From contig CAWFFO010000006.1 of assembly GCA_963815135.1 (NCBI GenBank), forward strand, positions 248,001 through 312,000: 64,000 nucleotides of DNA. The letters are read 5' to 3'. The position numbers and the translations under genes were made by a program. Shown piece after piece: positions 18,795 to 27,515 of the stretch (positions are counted from its first letter, which is position 1; each line of letters opens with the position of its first letter). This DNA comes from CAIWTU01 sp963815135. GTDB taxonomy: Bacteria; Desulfobacterota; Desulfuromonadia; Geobacterales; Geobacteraceae. The notes under the pieces are model-generated. The model saw only the letters and a list, made by a program, of their open reading frames with translations. It did not search any database and had not been told where the DNA came from.

Positions 18795-20217
18795 AACTGG
18801 CCTCCCGCATCTTCCTGGCTTACCTTCTCGTCTCGATCGTCTGCCTTTTTTATCCCGTCAGCCATGTCTTCAAGGACCTGCGCGTGTTCTTCCTGGAAAG
18901 TGTCGAAGACTCCCTTGCCGACCAGGCAAACATCCTTGCCTCGGTGGTCGGCGTCCGGATGGAAAACGGCAGCTTCGATCCGGAAAGCCTGTACACAGCT
19001 TTCGGCGACGCATATGCCCGCTCCCTTGCGGCGCGCATTTACGGCTTTCCCAAAAACCGGGTCGATCTCCGCGTTTACATTACCGATGCCTCCGGGAAGG
19101 TTGTCTTCGATTCGCTGGACAGGAAGAATATCGGGGCGGACTATTCCGCGTGGCGGGATGTGTCCAGGACCCTGGAAGGTAAGTACGGAACCAGGACCAC
19201 CCGCAATAATCCCCATGACTCCGCTTCCACCGTCCTCTACGTTGGATCGCCGATCATTGTACGCGGAAAAACGGCCGGAGTCCTGACGGTAGCCAAGCCC
19301 ATAACCAACATCAACGCTTTTATCAAAAAAGAGAAGCCGAAAATCCTCAGGCTCTGGTATATTGCGGCTGCCCTGACAATCGCACTCTCCTTTGTCGTTT
19401 CCATCTGGCTGACCCATCCATCAAGCGGCTGACACGCTACGCCAACAATGTCCGCGACGGACAGCGGGCAAAACTGCCTTCCATGGGACGGAGCGAGTTG
19501 CGCGATATGGGGCTGGCACTTGAAAACATGCGCGAAGCGTTGGAAGGGAAGAAGTACGTGGAGCAGTATATCCACACCCTGACCCACGAGATCAAGAGCC
19601 CGCTTTCGGCGATCAGGGGCGCCGCGGAACTTCTGGAAGAGCAGATGCCCGCCGAGAAACGAACCAGGTTCCTCGCCAATATCCGCACCGAAACCGGCCG
19701 GATCCAGAACCTGGTTGACCGCATGCTTGAACTGTCGGAACTGGAGACCAGGCAGACATTACAAATCAGGGAACCCATTTGCCTGAGCGCCCTCATCAAC
19801 ACGGTCCTGGAAAGCAAATCCCCGATACTGTCCAGCAAGGGTATTAATCTGACACACAATATTGAGGCAAACATAAGGGTACTTGGAGACCCTTTCCTTC
19901 TTCACCAGGCGCTGTCCAACATCATTCAGAACTCCATTGATTTCAGTCTGCCCGGCGGCTCCATAACCGTAACTTGCAGGATCGATGGGGAAAAGCTTTC
20001 ATTGAGTGTAGACGACGAAGGGCCTGGGATTCCCGAACATTACCAGGAAAGGGTTTTCGATAAATTCTTTTCGCTGCAGCGCCCCGACACCGGCAAGAAG
20101 AGCACCGGCCTCGGCCTCAATTTCGTCAGGGAAGTGGCAACACTCCATGGCGGCGATATCGTCCTGCAGAATCTTCCCGACAAGGGGTTGCGTGCCGTGC
20201 TGAGCCTGCCGGTGTGA
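18791..20217 (+). CDS. CreC-like sensor histidine kinase (one frameshift near 19425)
   Basis: A membrane sensor kinase of about 475 residues once one missing base is restored. An N-terminal helix, a periplasmic sensor region (LRVYITDASGKVVFDS, YVGSPIIVRGKTAGVL) and a second helix precede HAMP-like IKRLTRYANNVRDG. The kinase core has H-box THEIKSPLSAIRGAAELL, N-box ALSNIIQNSIDF, G1 DDEGPGIPEHY and G2 GLGLNF. The layout and motifs follow CreC closely. The upstream frame ends at 19432 and the rest reads from about 19425 in another frame; the break falls at a short C run. The GTG start overlaps the regulator stop. Confidence 0.85.
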
Positions 20218-20587
20218 AGAGGCGGCCTGTGACCGTCTCCCTGCTGTTCATTCAGGTAATCCTGAACGGCGCAACATCTATTATCAATTGATCCTCCCTC
20301 CGTAACATTTTCTACTGTCTCTTCTCGCAAATTCATGTCCGGTATTTCTTCATGCTTGATTTTTCTTATTGGTCCGGACCGGTTGATTGGTTTTCCATTC
20401 TTTTTATTCTGCCAATAATCCGGCTTTTCAGGCAGACGACACCACAAAAAACTATTTAAGTCGGCGTCATAAAATGTCGATAAATATATTAAAGTCAAGG
20501 AACTGGCGGGAAACAATCCGGTGAGAGGCGGTTCATGGCGAAAAGCCTGCTCATGAAGGATTCACGGCAGGCAAGAGGAAGAATATT
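20218..20587. other. Intergenic region
   Basis: About 370 bases after the kinase gene. It turns AT-rich toward 20480 and I see no gene, RNA or repeat. It probably carries the promoter of the following lipoprotein, but no hexamer pair stands out. Confidence 0.4.
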
Positions 20588-21166
20588 ATGAACTATTCCA
20601 GGTTTTTATTGGCTCTCTGTGTTGCAGTTGCCTGTTTTGTTTTAAATGGATGCGGAAGCGGAGGAACGGGAGACAGTTCAGTCCAGGCAGCTGGTGACAC
20701 TCCGTCTCCCGCAGTATCCATAAAAAACTCCTATGCATTGACCCTCGATACTCTGAGCCTGAAGAGAGCCGATTTCATGGCGGCAACAAACGAAAATGGT
20801 GTGTTCACCCTGCGTACAGCGATTGCCGACGGGGTGAATGATCCTGATTTTGTTGATGTTATCAGAATAGATATACTGAAGCCGGAACAGATTACGGCAC
20901 CGTGTACCTACATTGTCGGCGATACCGCGAACGCTGCAATATCACCCTGCGATATAATCATTTTTAATGGTGAGAAAAGCACCATGTTGAACACTGTCGG
21001 GGGAACAGTCTCCTTCACATCTTTCGGGATGAAAACCGGAGATGTTATTGCCGGGGCTTTTACCGTGCAGGTGGAAGATGACGGGTCCGCCCTGGACGTA
21101 AAACCGCTCCACACTGTCTGCGGTACTTTCAGTTTCGTGCTGAATATGCCTGAAGCAATCCATTGA
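20588..21166 (+). CDS. Predicted lipoprotein of unknown function
   Basis: A 192-residue protein with a signal peptide and lipobox (FVLNGCGSGG), then a low-complexity linker and a beta-rich domain. Two cysteine pairs (APCTY with SPCD, and a late TVCGTF) could form disulfides in the periplasm. I do not recognise a family. The ATG follows AGAGGAAGA. It lies before, and separate from, the riboswitch-controlled surface locus. Confidence 0.75.
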   Translation: MNYSRFLLALCVAVACFVLNGCGSGGTGDSSVQAAGDTPSPAVSIKNSYALTLDTLSLKRADFMAATNENGVFTLRTAIADGVNDPDFVDVIRIDILKPEQITAPCTYIVGDTANAAISPCDIIIFNGEKSTMLNTVGGTVSFTSFGMKTGDVIAGAFTVQVEDDGSALDVKPLHTVCGTFSFVLNMPEAIH

Positions 21167-21756
21167 GTGCCAGCTTGATTACACGAAGTTTAAAGTAGTG
21201 CCTGTAGTCTTATGAAATAATAATTAAAATGGCCGCTTTGCGCCAGCTTTTATTCCCCCTGAGATTTTTCAATCAAATCAGAGCGTTGCCTTTTTTTGTC
21301 AAAGCTGTGACAAAAATTGTCCGCGATCTGCCCGAAAGTTCACCCGAACAGCCTCCAACATCCCCTGCCCAATGCCGGTTTTCCTCATAATTTTCAGTCT
21401 TGCCGGAACCCTAAGTAAAAAGATGTTTTTAATTAGCATGATAATTATTTGATAATGTTATTCTTTTGTTACACATTATTTATCTCATTATAAGGTTTGA
21501 TGATAAAAGAATATTTCGTTTAACATGTGGCATAGTTGATGAATGCGTTTTGACTTTTTGTTATTGCTGAGAATTAAATTTCTGGAATTATGTTAAGCTG
21601 AGAAATATTTTGTCGGTTTTCTGCTTGATGCTCCATCTTAATTCTATTGTATTTTGCGATGGGTGGAGCTATTGACTTCATTGGCTGTGGTTAACCTCCA
21701 TGTTGGTAATGTGAAGTTTCGATCAAGAAATTGCTAAATTCATAAAAACAACACCT
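21167..21756. other. AT-rich leader region before the tandem riboswitches
   Basis: About 590 bases, strongly AT-rich between 21420 and 21660, with no gene. It must contain the promoter for the riboswitch transcript. TTGACT at 21672 has no good -10 partner, so I do not name a promoter. Confidence 0.4.
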
Positions 21757-21846
21757 CTCCGATAAGAGCAAAATCAGGGTAACCTGATGGCGCAAAATCA
21801 CGGGTCCGCGGTTTGCGGACAGCCGGAGTGCCGAAGAGAGTCGGAT
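21757..21846 (+). ncRNA. GEMM-I riboswitch aptamer 1 (base pattern of cyclic AMP-GMP type)
   Basis: The aptamer shows P1 (TCCGA at 21758 with TCGGA at 21841), a P2 hairpin TCAGG-GTAA-CCTGA closed by a GNRA loop, the core GCGCAAAATCACGGG, a perfect P3 (GTCCGC at 21804 with GCGGAC at 21815) and the 3' core AGCCGGAGTGCCGAAGAG. Aligned with the second aptamer and with the Vibrio Vc2 aptamer, the ligand-contact base at position 20 is A (AGAGCAAAA) instead of G. An A here marks GEMM-Ib aptamers that bind 3',3'-cyclic AMP-GMP. The family call is firm; the ligand is inferred. An intrinsic terminator follows. Confidence 0.85.
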
Positions 21847-21881
21847 TTTTCCTGCAACTGGAACTTGATTCCAGTCCGGAT

Positions 21882-21922
21882 AAAAACGCCTGTCGTCCGC
21901 ACGGAGAGACAGGCGTTTTTTT
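21882..21922 (+). terminator. Intrinsic terminator of riboswitch 1
   Basis: A 13-bp stem (AAAAACGCCTGTC, 21882-21894, with 21908-21920) and a run of seven T. It stands between aptamer 1 and aptamer 2, so it is the expression platform of the first switch. A separate 7-bp hairpin (21857-21875) lies between aptamer and terminator. Confidence 0.88.
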
Positions 21923-21984
21923 AATGAAAAGCGGGCCGTGCAATTTGGTCTGTCAGATAATAGTTTCTTTAATTTATATAGTCT

Positions 21985-22091
21985 AACTCCGATAAAGGCA
22001 AAACCGGAGCAATCCGGTGACGCAAAGCCACGGGTCCGTCGAAGCATTCAGCTAAGGCGGATAGCCGGGTTTCCGAAGAGCTGATGGAGTC
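21985..22091 (+). ncRNA. GEMM-I riboswitch aptamer 2 (cyclic di-GMP type)
   Basis: A second aptamer with P1 (ACTCC at 21986 with GGAGT at 22086), P2 ACCGG-AGCAA-TCCGGT, the near-consensus core GACGCAAAGCCACGGGTCC, P3 (GTCCG with CGGAT) and the 3' core AGCCGGGTTTCCGAAGAG. The base at Vc2 position 20 is G (AAAGGCAAAA), as in cyclic di-GMP-binding members. It controls the transcript entering the surface-protein gene at 22212. Confidence 0.9.
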
Positions 22092-22120
22092 AGGCGCTTT
22101 GATTTAGATTCCCTTCAAGG

Positions 22121-22160
22121 GAAAAGCCCATCTCCGCTAAAGAAGATGGGCTTTTCTTTT
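22121..22160 (+). terminator. Intrinsic terminator of riboswitch 2
   Basis: A 13-bp perfect stem (GAAAAGCCCATCT with AGATGGGCTTTTC) and a T tract, 52 bases before the start of the first surface-protein gene. It is the expression platform of aptamer 2. Confidence 0.9.
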
Positions 22161-22211
22161 AAGGATGCCCTTTAACCCCGATCTTTTCGTTTTTCATGGG
22201 TATAAGCGACA

Positions 22212-24266
22212 ATGAAGCAAGTTTTCAAATATAAAACGAAGGAAAGTGGAGAGGGATTCACGGTTTTCACACGTGGGTCTTACCTGCATTTAATTTTCTG
22301 CATACTCCTGATGGGTTTGATGGCATTTCCAGGCGCAGCATCCGCAGCGGCGGTCTGCGCGAATCCAGGCAAAGACGGCATTGGCCTGCCTTCGGGCGTA
22401 ATCAATACCTATTATCCCGGCAGATTGTCTGTTTCTGCGGGTGCTGTATCAATTCCCGTCGGAGCACCCTCCGGTGATACCTCAAAAACCATCGGTGCCG
22501 GCGACCTTCTGATTGTCATCCAGATGCAGGACGCGGATATAAACCATTTCAACAGCAACAGCTACGGTGCAAACAACGGTACCGGTAGCGGCTACACATC
22601 ACTCAATCAGACGGGAAATTACGAATATGTCATAGCGTCAGGCCCTGTTTCCGGAGGTTATGTTCCTATATCAGGCTCGCTTGCCAACAGCTACCGGGTT
22701 CGCACCGCCACAGGCACAAACGGTCAGAGCACTTACCAGGTAATCCGGGTGCCCCAGTATACAACGGCCACTGTTTCCGGAACTGTAAACGCCCTTTCCT
22801 GGAACGGCAGTATCGGCGGTGTCGTGGCGATGGACGTCGCAGGCGCGCTGACCGTCAATGGTACGATCTCGGCAAATGGCGCCGGTTTCCGCGGCGGCTT
22901 CGGGCGCAGCCTTTCCGGAGGCTTCGGATCAAATAACGACTACCGTACTTCCTACACCACAAATGCCAACGGTTCAAAAGGTGAAGGGATCGCCGGTACA
23001 CCTCAATATATGAACAGCCCGGCAACTTTCAACGGTTCACCGGCCCAGGTCCTTCCACTTGGCAGCGGTTACCCCGACGGCAATATGACCAATGCTTCTT
23101 ATGGACGGGGTGCCCCCGGCAACGCCGGGGGCGGCGGCACCGACGCTAATCCTGCCGCCAACGATCAGAATTCCGGCGGCGGCGGCGGCGGTAACTACGC
23201 GGCCGGTGGAAAAGGCGGCAATTCATGGAGCAGCAACCTGTCCGTTGGGGGCGAAGGCGGGAGCGGGGTTACGGGGCTGGCATTCAACCGGGTGGTAATG
23301 GGCGGCGGCGGCGGAGCTGGCACGACTAACAACGGCACTGCTGAAAACGCAACCTACACAAACCCGCCGGGCATTCCTTGTAGCGACTCCGGTTTAACCG
23401 GAATATGCAGCAGCGGTGCGTCGGGCGGAGGCATCGTCCTGATCCGTGCGGATTCCATTGGCGGTACCGGTCAGATAAGTGCGAACGGTGGATCCGGATA
23501 TAACGTTGCCAATGACGGAGCCGGCGGCGGCGGAGCTGGTGGTTCGGTCGTCCTCGATACCCAGTTCGGCGGTTCGGCCACCGTCAACGCAAACGGTGGA
23601 GACGGCGGAAACACATGGCGATCCTATCCAGCCGGCAGTCCTTTCCCGGGAAACCATCACGGTCCCGGCGGCGGCGGAAGCGGCGGTTTCATCGCCTATT
23701 CTCCCGCAACGGGTTTCGCGATCGCGGCGTCTGTCGACCCGGGCACAAGCGGCAAATCGACAACCGATAACTTCGCTTACGGCTCCACCGCTTCCAGCGG
23801 TGGCATCTATACCTTCCTGTCACCAAACGCTTCCGGCCCGGAATCGGGCGCCATCTGTACGCCGCCGACCCTGACCGTAGTGAAGTCGGCCAGCCCTTCG
23901 CCAGGCATAAAACCCGGACAGGTAATTACATATTCAGTTCTGGTGACCAATACCGGTCTGGGCCGTTCTGCGAATGTTGTCCTGACCGATTCACTCAGTC
24001 CATATATTTACTGGGGAATCGACTCGTATGGGACAGGAGCACCTTTCCATTTTGCCGACGGCACACCGGTTTCCGGATTAACCCCTGGCTCACCGGTATA
24101 TTCCAGTGACCACGGCGCCACCTGGACCTATGTGCCGGTTTCCGGTGGCGGGGGAGCTCCAACAGGCTACGACGGCAACGTGACCAACTGGAAAATTCCC
24201 ATGACGGGAACCATGAATGCTAACGGCGCGAGTTTTACCATTTCATACAAGACGATGGTCAAGTAA
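22212..24266 (+). CDS. Glycine-rich secreted surface protein with C-terminal DUF11 domain
   Basis: A 684-residue exported protein. An extended N-region of about 25 residues precedes the signal peptide core (LIFCILLMGLMAFPGAASA). Residues about 220-530 are very rich in glycine and alanine with GGGGGG runs and repeated GGxGG blocks. A C-terminal DUF11-type repeat (LTVVKSASPSPGIKPGQVITYSVLVTNTG) resembles isopeptide-type surface domains. It is probably a cell-surface or matrix component. It is the first gene behind the tandem riboswitches, so its expression should follow cyclic dinucleotides. The start has only a weak ribosome-binding site. Confidence 0.82.
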   Translation: MKQVFKYKTKESGEGFTVFTRGSYLHLIFCILLMGLMAFPGAASAAAVCANPGKDGIGLPSGVINTYYPGRLSVSAGAVSIPVGAPSGDTSKTIGAGDLLIVIQMQDADINHFNSNSYGANNGTGSGYTSLNQTGNYEYVIASGPVSGGYVPISGSLANSYRVRTATGTNGQSTYQVIRVPQYTTATVSGTVNALSWNGSIGGVVAMDVAGALTVNGTISANGAGFRGGFGRSLSGGFGSNNDYRTSYTTNANGSKGEGIAGTPQYMNSPATFNGSPAQVLPLGSGYPDGNMTNASYGRGAPGNAGGGGTDANPAANDQNSGGGGGGNYAAGGKGGNSWSSNLSVGGEGGSGVTGLAFNRVVMGGGGGAGTTNNGTAENATYTNPPGIPCSDSGLTGICSSGASGGGIVLIRADSIGGTGQISANGGSGYNVANDGAGGGGAGGSVVLDTQFGGSATVNANGGDGGNTWRSYPAGSPFPGNHHGPGGGGSGGFIAYSPATGFAIAASVDPGTSGKSTTDNFAYGSTASSGGIYTFLSPNASGPESGAICTPPTLTVVKSASPSPGIKPGQVITYSVLVTNTGLGRSANVVLTDSLSPYIYWGIDSYGTGAPFHFADGTPVSGLTPGSPVYSSDHGATWTYVPVSGGGGAPTGYDGNVTNWKIPMTGTMNANGASFTISYKTMVK

Positions 24267-24322
24267 CAGTCACAGCAGGAAAATTCACATCCGGTAACGG
24301 ATTAAACAAAAAAGGAGGCCTG

Positions 24323-24814
24323 ATGAACAGATTCTTTTCTTTAACGGTTGTTTTTGCCCTGATGCTCCCCATGATGGCATTTGCCAAACCATCGGTTTCG
24401 GTCAGGATTGCGGCTCAGAAAGAGATAACAGTGGTCCAGAACGGAAAGAAAACAACAAAAAAAGTGGCAGCCACCAGGATAGATCCCGGCGATGTAATCT
24501 TCTATACCCTGAATTACATAAATTCCGGGGATGAAGCGGCAACCAACGCGGTAATGGACGACCCGATCCCCAAGGGAACGGTCTATATTCCCGGCAGCGC
24601 CTTCGGCGTCGGGGCCGATATTTCCTTTTCCATAGATGGCGGCAAAACCTTCAAGAAACCGTCAGTTCTATTCTACGAGTTGAGAAACCCGGATGGTTCC
24701 AGAGAAAAACGGACGGCCTCGCCGGATGAATACACAAATATCCGCTGGACGATCAAGAGGATAGATGCCGGTGAAAAAGGAATGGTCGGCTTCCAGATAA
24801 GGGTAAAACAGTAA
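24323..24814 (+). CDS. Small secreted DUF11-domain protein
   Basis: A 163-residue exported protein with a clear signal peptide (MNRFFSLTVVFALMLPMMAFA) and one DUF11-like beta domain (DPGDVIFYTLNYINSGDEAATNAVMDDPIPKGTVYIPGS). AAGGAGG precedes the ATG. It is the second gene of the surface locus, 56 bases after the first. It likely associates with the other DUF11 proteins at the surface. Confidence 0.82.
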   Translation: MNRFFSLTVVFALMLPMMAFAKPSVSVRIAAQKEITVVQNGKKTTKKVAATRIDPGDVIFYTLNYINSGDEAATNAVMDDPIPKGTVYIPGSAFGVGADISFSIDGGKTFKKPSVLFYELRNPDGSREKRTASPDEYTNIRWTIKRIDAGEKGMVGFQIRVKQ

Positions 24815-24936
24815 CATTGTTCCAATATTCAAATAGTACCTGGCTTGCTGAATGAAGCCTAGACGGCTCGAAAAGGTATTTTTAGGAAGAGAATAAAAAA
24901 GATTTCCATAACAACGAAACAAATGGAGAAAAAGTC

Positions 24937-26088
24937 ATGAAATCTACGACACAAAACAAAACCCCGGGATTCCTCCGGGGCAGCTTCGCAGTTGTTGTCA
25001 TGGCGGTATTGCTGGTATTCCATTTTCCGCAGGGTGCCCAGGCAGCAGGCACCAGCGGTGGCGCCACCATCTATAACTCCGTCAAGGTAACCTACTCATC
25101 CGGCACCAGTAATAACCTGTTCGCCAGCGCCAGTGTGAGCGTCACGGTGAATACTGTACCTGCTGTGCCGACTGTCACGAATCCGGCCGGTCAGACCGTT
25201 GCCGCTGGAACTAATGTGGCATACGATTATGTCGTCAAGTCGAACTCCAACGGCCCCGACACATATACCACTTCTGCCCTGACCAACCCGGCAAATAATG
25301 TCTCGGCGGCCTCAGCCACCTCGGTCACCGCCAGTGTCCAGCTTTGGGGCGGGATAGCCCTCGGCTCTGGGGCTGGCACGATTACCGTGCCTTACGGCAC
25401 CACTGCAGGACTTGCGGCAAACACTTCTACAGTGCAAATAGGCACCAACCAGTATACCGTTACTGGCATCGCTGCCGGTACCCCCGCTTCCACCGACAGT
25501 AGCGGCAACCTGGTTGCGGAAGTACCTGCCACATTGACACTCGCCCCCATCAATTCGGCACCGGCCATTACCGCAGGCAGCGTAAGCTCCGGAACGCAGG
25601 TCGGCGAATTCAAGAAAACCGGGCTGAGCGCGCTCCTCACTGCCGGCACTCCCACGACTTCAGGAACCGACGGTACTTACAACACCACGTTCACAATTTC
25701 AACCACGGCCACTCCGGTCGTCGCCCTTACCACGGTCGCAGTTGTCACGACCGTTTCTTCACCACAGGTTACGATCACCAAGACCGCCGATAAGACCAAG
25801 GTTGACCCTGGCGGCACTATTACCTACACGATCACCGTGACGAACACCCACAACTCCCTGTCGGTGAGCAATGTTAAAGTAATCGACCCGGTTCCGGCCT
25901 ACACAACTTATGCGGCTGGTTCCACCAGACTCAACGGCATCACCGTGATCGGCGACGGTGCCACCTCACCTCTTACTGCGGGCCTGCTGGTGGACGACAA
26001 CTCCGGCAGGGCAGCGGGGGCGGCTGCATCCGGTAACCTTCTCCCCAAAGGAGTTGCAACCATTATCTATCAAGTGACGGTTCAGTAG
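24937..26088 (+). CDS. Secreted surface protein with DUF11 repeat
   Basis: A 383-residue exported protein, rich in threonine, alanine and valine. A signal peptide (VVMAVLLVFHFPQGAQA) is followed by two immunoglobulin-like stretches and a C-terminal DUF11 repeat (VTITKTADKTKVDPGGTITYTITVTNTH) ending in IIYQVTVQ. The same ending occurs in the next protein (YQVTIQ), so the two look like diverged paralogues. The start follows TGGAGAAAAAG. Third gene of the surface locus. Confidence 0.8.
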   Translation: MKSTTQNKTPGFLRGSFAVVVMAVLLVFHFPQGAQAAGTSGGATIYNSVKVTYSSGTSNNLFASASVSVTVNTVPAVPTVTNPAGQTVAAGTNVAYDYVVKSNSNGPDTYTTSALTNPANNVSAASATSVTASVQLWGGIALGSGAGTITVPYGTTAGLAANTSTVQIGTNQYTVTGIAAGTPASTDSSGNLVAEVPATLTLAPINSAPAITAGSVSSGTQVGEFKKTGLSALLTAGTPTTSGTDGTYNTTFTISTTATPVVALTTVAVVTTVSSPQVTITKTADKTKVDPGGTITYTITVTNTHNSLSVSNVKVIDPVPAYTTYAAGSTRLNGITVIGDGATSPLTAGLLVDDNSGRAAGAAASGNLLPKGVATIIYQVTVQ

Positions 26089-26103
26089 TTAAGAACTATA
26101 TAC

Positions 26104-26131
26104 GGCAGGGGAATATCGGTTTTCCCCTGCC
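26104..26131 (+). other. Intergenic hairpin in the surface operon
   Basis: GGCAGGGGAA (26104-26113) pairs perfectly with 26122-26131. There is no T-run after it, so it is probably an RNA-stability or processing hairpin, or a weak attenuator, rather than a terminator. Confidence 0.45.
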
Positions 26132-26171
26132 TCCTGTCCGGTTTCCAAAAATAATCATAGCGAGAGTGTTT

Positions 26172-27398
26172 ATGAAAAACATGAAATGCTTATGCGTCAG
26201 CCTGTTTTGTCTTTTATCGGTTTTTGCTGCGTCCGCCGGTAATGTTTTTGCAAATGTCGCGGCAAACACCCAGATCATCAACAAGGCTACTTTGACTTTT
26301 ACCGGAGGGTCGGCATCGGCTTCCGTCATAGTGACGGTGGCCCTGGTTCCTTCTACACCCAACATCAGCATAACTTCCGGCAATACTGCCTATACGGCGC
26401 CGAATACGCCCGCGTTAACCAATTCGGTCATCATCACCGCCACCGCCAACGGTCCGGCCCCCTACACCATAACTCCCACGGTCACGGCATCAACCAACGT
26501 TCTGGCCTCAAACGCGGCGACGGTTGCCATAGGCGGTGCCGCTTCAACCATCGTCCAGATTGGCGCTTCGGTTACGACCGGCACCAGCGGTACGACCTAT
26601 GTGACCGTTCCCGCAAGCGGAGCCAGCGGCAACAATGCCGCGGTTAACGGCATTGCCGTGAACTCCACTATTGTCTTTACCGCCGGAGGCGTTACATACA
26701 CCGAACAGGTGACGAGTACCACCGACAACGGAGACGGCACATTCAGGCTCAACTGGGCCTCTCCCATTGCAAGTGTACCAGCAACCGGGACGCTGGTCGC
26801 CGAACAGAAGACCGTTAACGTTACCGTCCTTCCCGGCACCGTCTCCGCCACCGGCACTCCCATTACGGTAACCGTGCAGGCCCAGGTCACCTCGGCAGGT
26901 GCAGGAGCAGCCTCTGCGACTACGGCACCCGCGAACAGCTGGTCAACGCCGACGGCCAACGTGTTATTTACCAAATACGTGCGCAACGTTAATTCACCGG
27001 TCACCGGATCCGGCGCCACCAGCTTTACCATCAATACCGTGTCCAGTACATATTACACCAGCGGAGTGACCGGCAAGCCGGGCGATACGCTCGAGTACGT
27101 CCTCGTGGCTACAAATAACGGCACCTCCGATCTGAATGGCTGCGCCATAGCCGATGCCCTGCCGACTTCCTATGTCAAGCTTGCCGCTCCCGGGCCATAC
27201 GGCGGCAAGGATGTCTTCTACATCGACCCTGACGGCGCCACCTTCCAGATCACCGCCGCTGCCGCAGGTGCCAACCAGGCGAGCTATGTCGCTCCGAATC
27301 TCAACGTCAACGTGGGGATAAATGCAAACGCTTCGACCACCGGGATTATTCCCGCAGGCAAGAGCGTAACCGTGGCTTACCAGGTAACCATCCAGTAG
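26172..27398 (+). CDS. Secreted surface protein, paralogue of the preceding gene
   Basis: A 408-residue exported protein with a signal peptide (MKCLCVSLFCLLSVFAASAGNVFA) and Thr/Ala/Val-rich beta domains, then a DUF11-like end (GKPGDTLEYVLVATNNGTSDLNGCAIADALP) and the terminal AYQVTIQ. The start ATG at 26172 has GAGAG five bases before it; a GTG two codons earlier is possible. It lies 20 bases before the giant gene. Function in the surface layer or matrix is inferred from company. Confidence 0.78.
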   Translation: MKNMKCLCVSLFCLLSVFAASAGNVFANVAANTQIINKATLTFTGGSASASVIVTVALVPSTPNISITSGNTAYTAPNTPALTNSVIITATANGPAPYTITPTVTASTNVLASNAATVAIGGAASTIVQIGASVTTGTSGTTYVTVPASGASGNNAAVNGIAVNSTIVFTAGGVTYTEQVTSTTDNGDGTFRLNWASPIASVPATGTLVAEQKTVNVTVLPGTVSATGTPITVTVQAQVTSAGAGAASATTAPANSWSTPTANVLFTKYVRNVNSPVTGSGATSFTINTVSSTYYTSGVTGKPGDTLEYVLVATNNGTSDLNGCAIADALPTSYVKLAAPGPYGGKDVFYIDPDGATFQITAAAAGANQASYVAPNLNVNVGINANASTTGIIPAGKSVTVAYQVTIQ

Positions 27399-27515
27399 TT
27401 ACAGGGTGATGCAAAGCTATGGCTTACTGCTTTTCAGACAACTTCTTTGACAGGCTTCCCGGCAAAAAAACCGGGATCTCTGACGGTTACCAGCCCGGTT
27501 GTCCGGAAGAGCATG
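27378..27515 (+). promoter_or_regulatory. Possible degenerate GEMM riboswitch at the start of the giant gene
   Basis: GGGTGATGCAAAGCTATGG (27404) resembles the core of aptamer 2 closely, and CAGCCCGGTTGTCCGGAAGAG (27491) resembles its 3' core in the right order. The linker between them is longer than usual and the 5' P2 part, which overlaps the end of the previous gene, fits poorly. If it is real, the giant gene must start downstream, for instance at the ATG at 27513. Confidence 0.35.

Noticed and set aside
22900..23760. GGCGGC-rich tracts as a regulatory repeat or CRISPR
   Set aside because: They are in-frame codons for the glycine-rich region of the surface protein; spacing is irregular.
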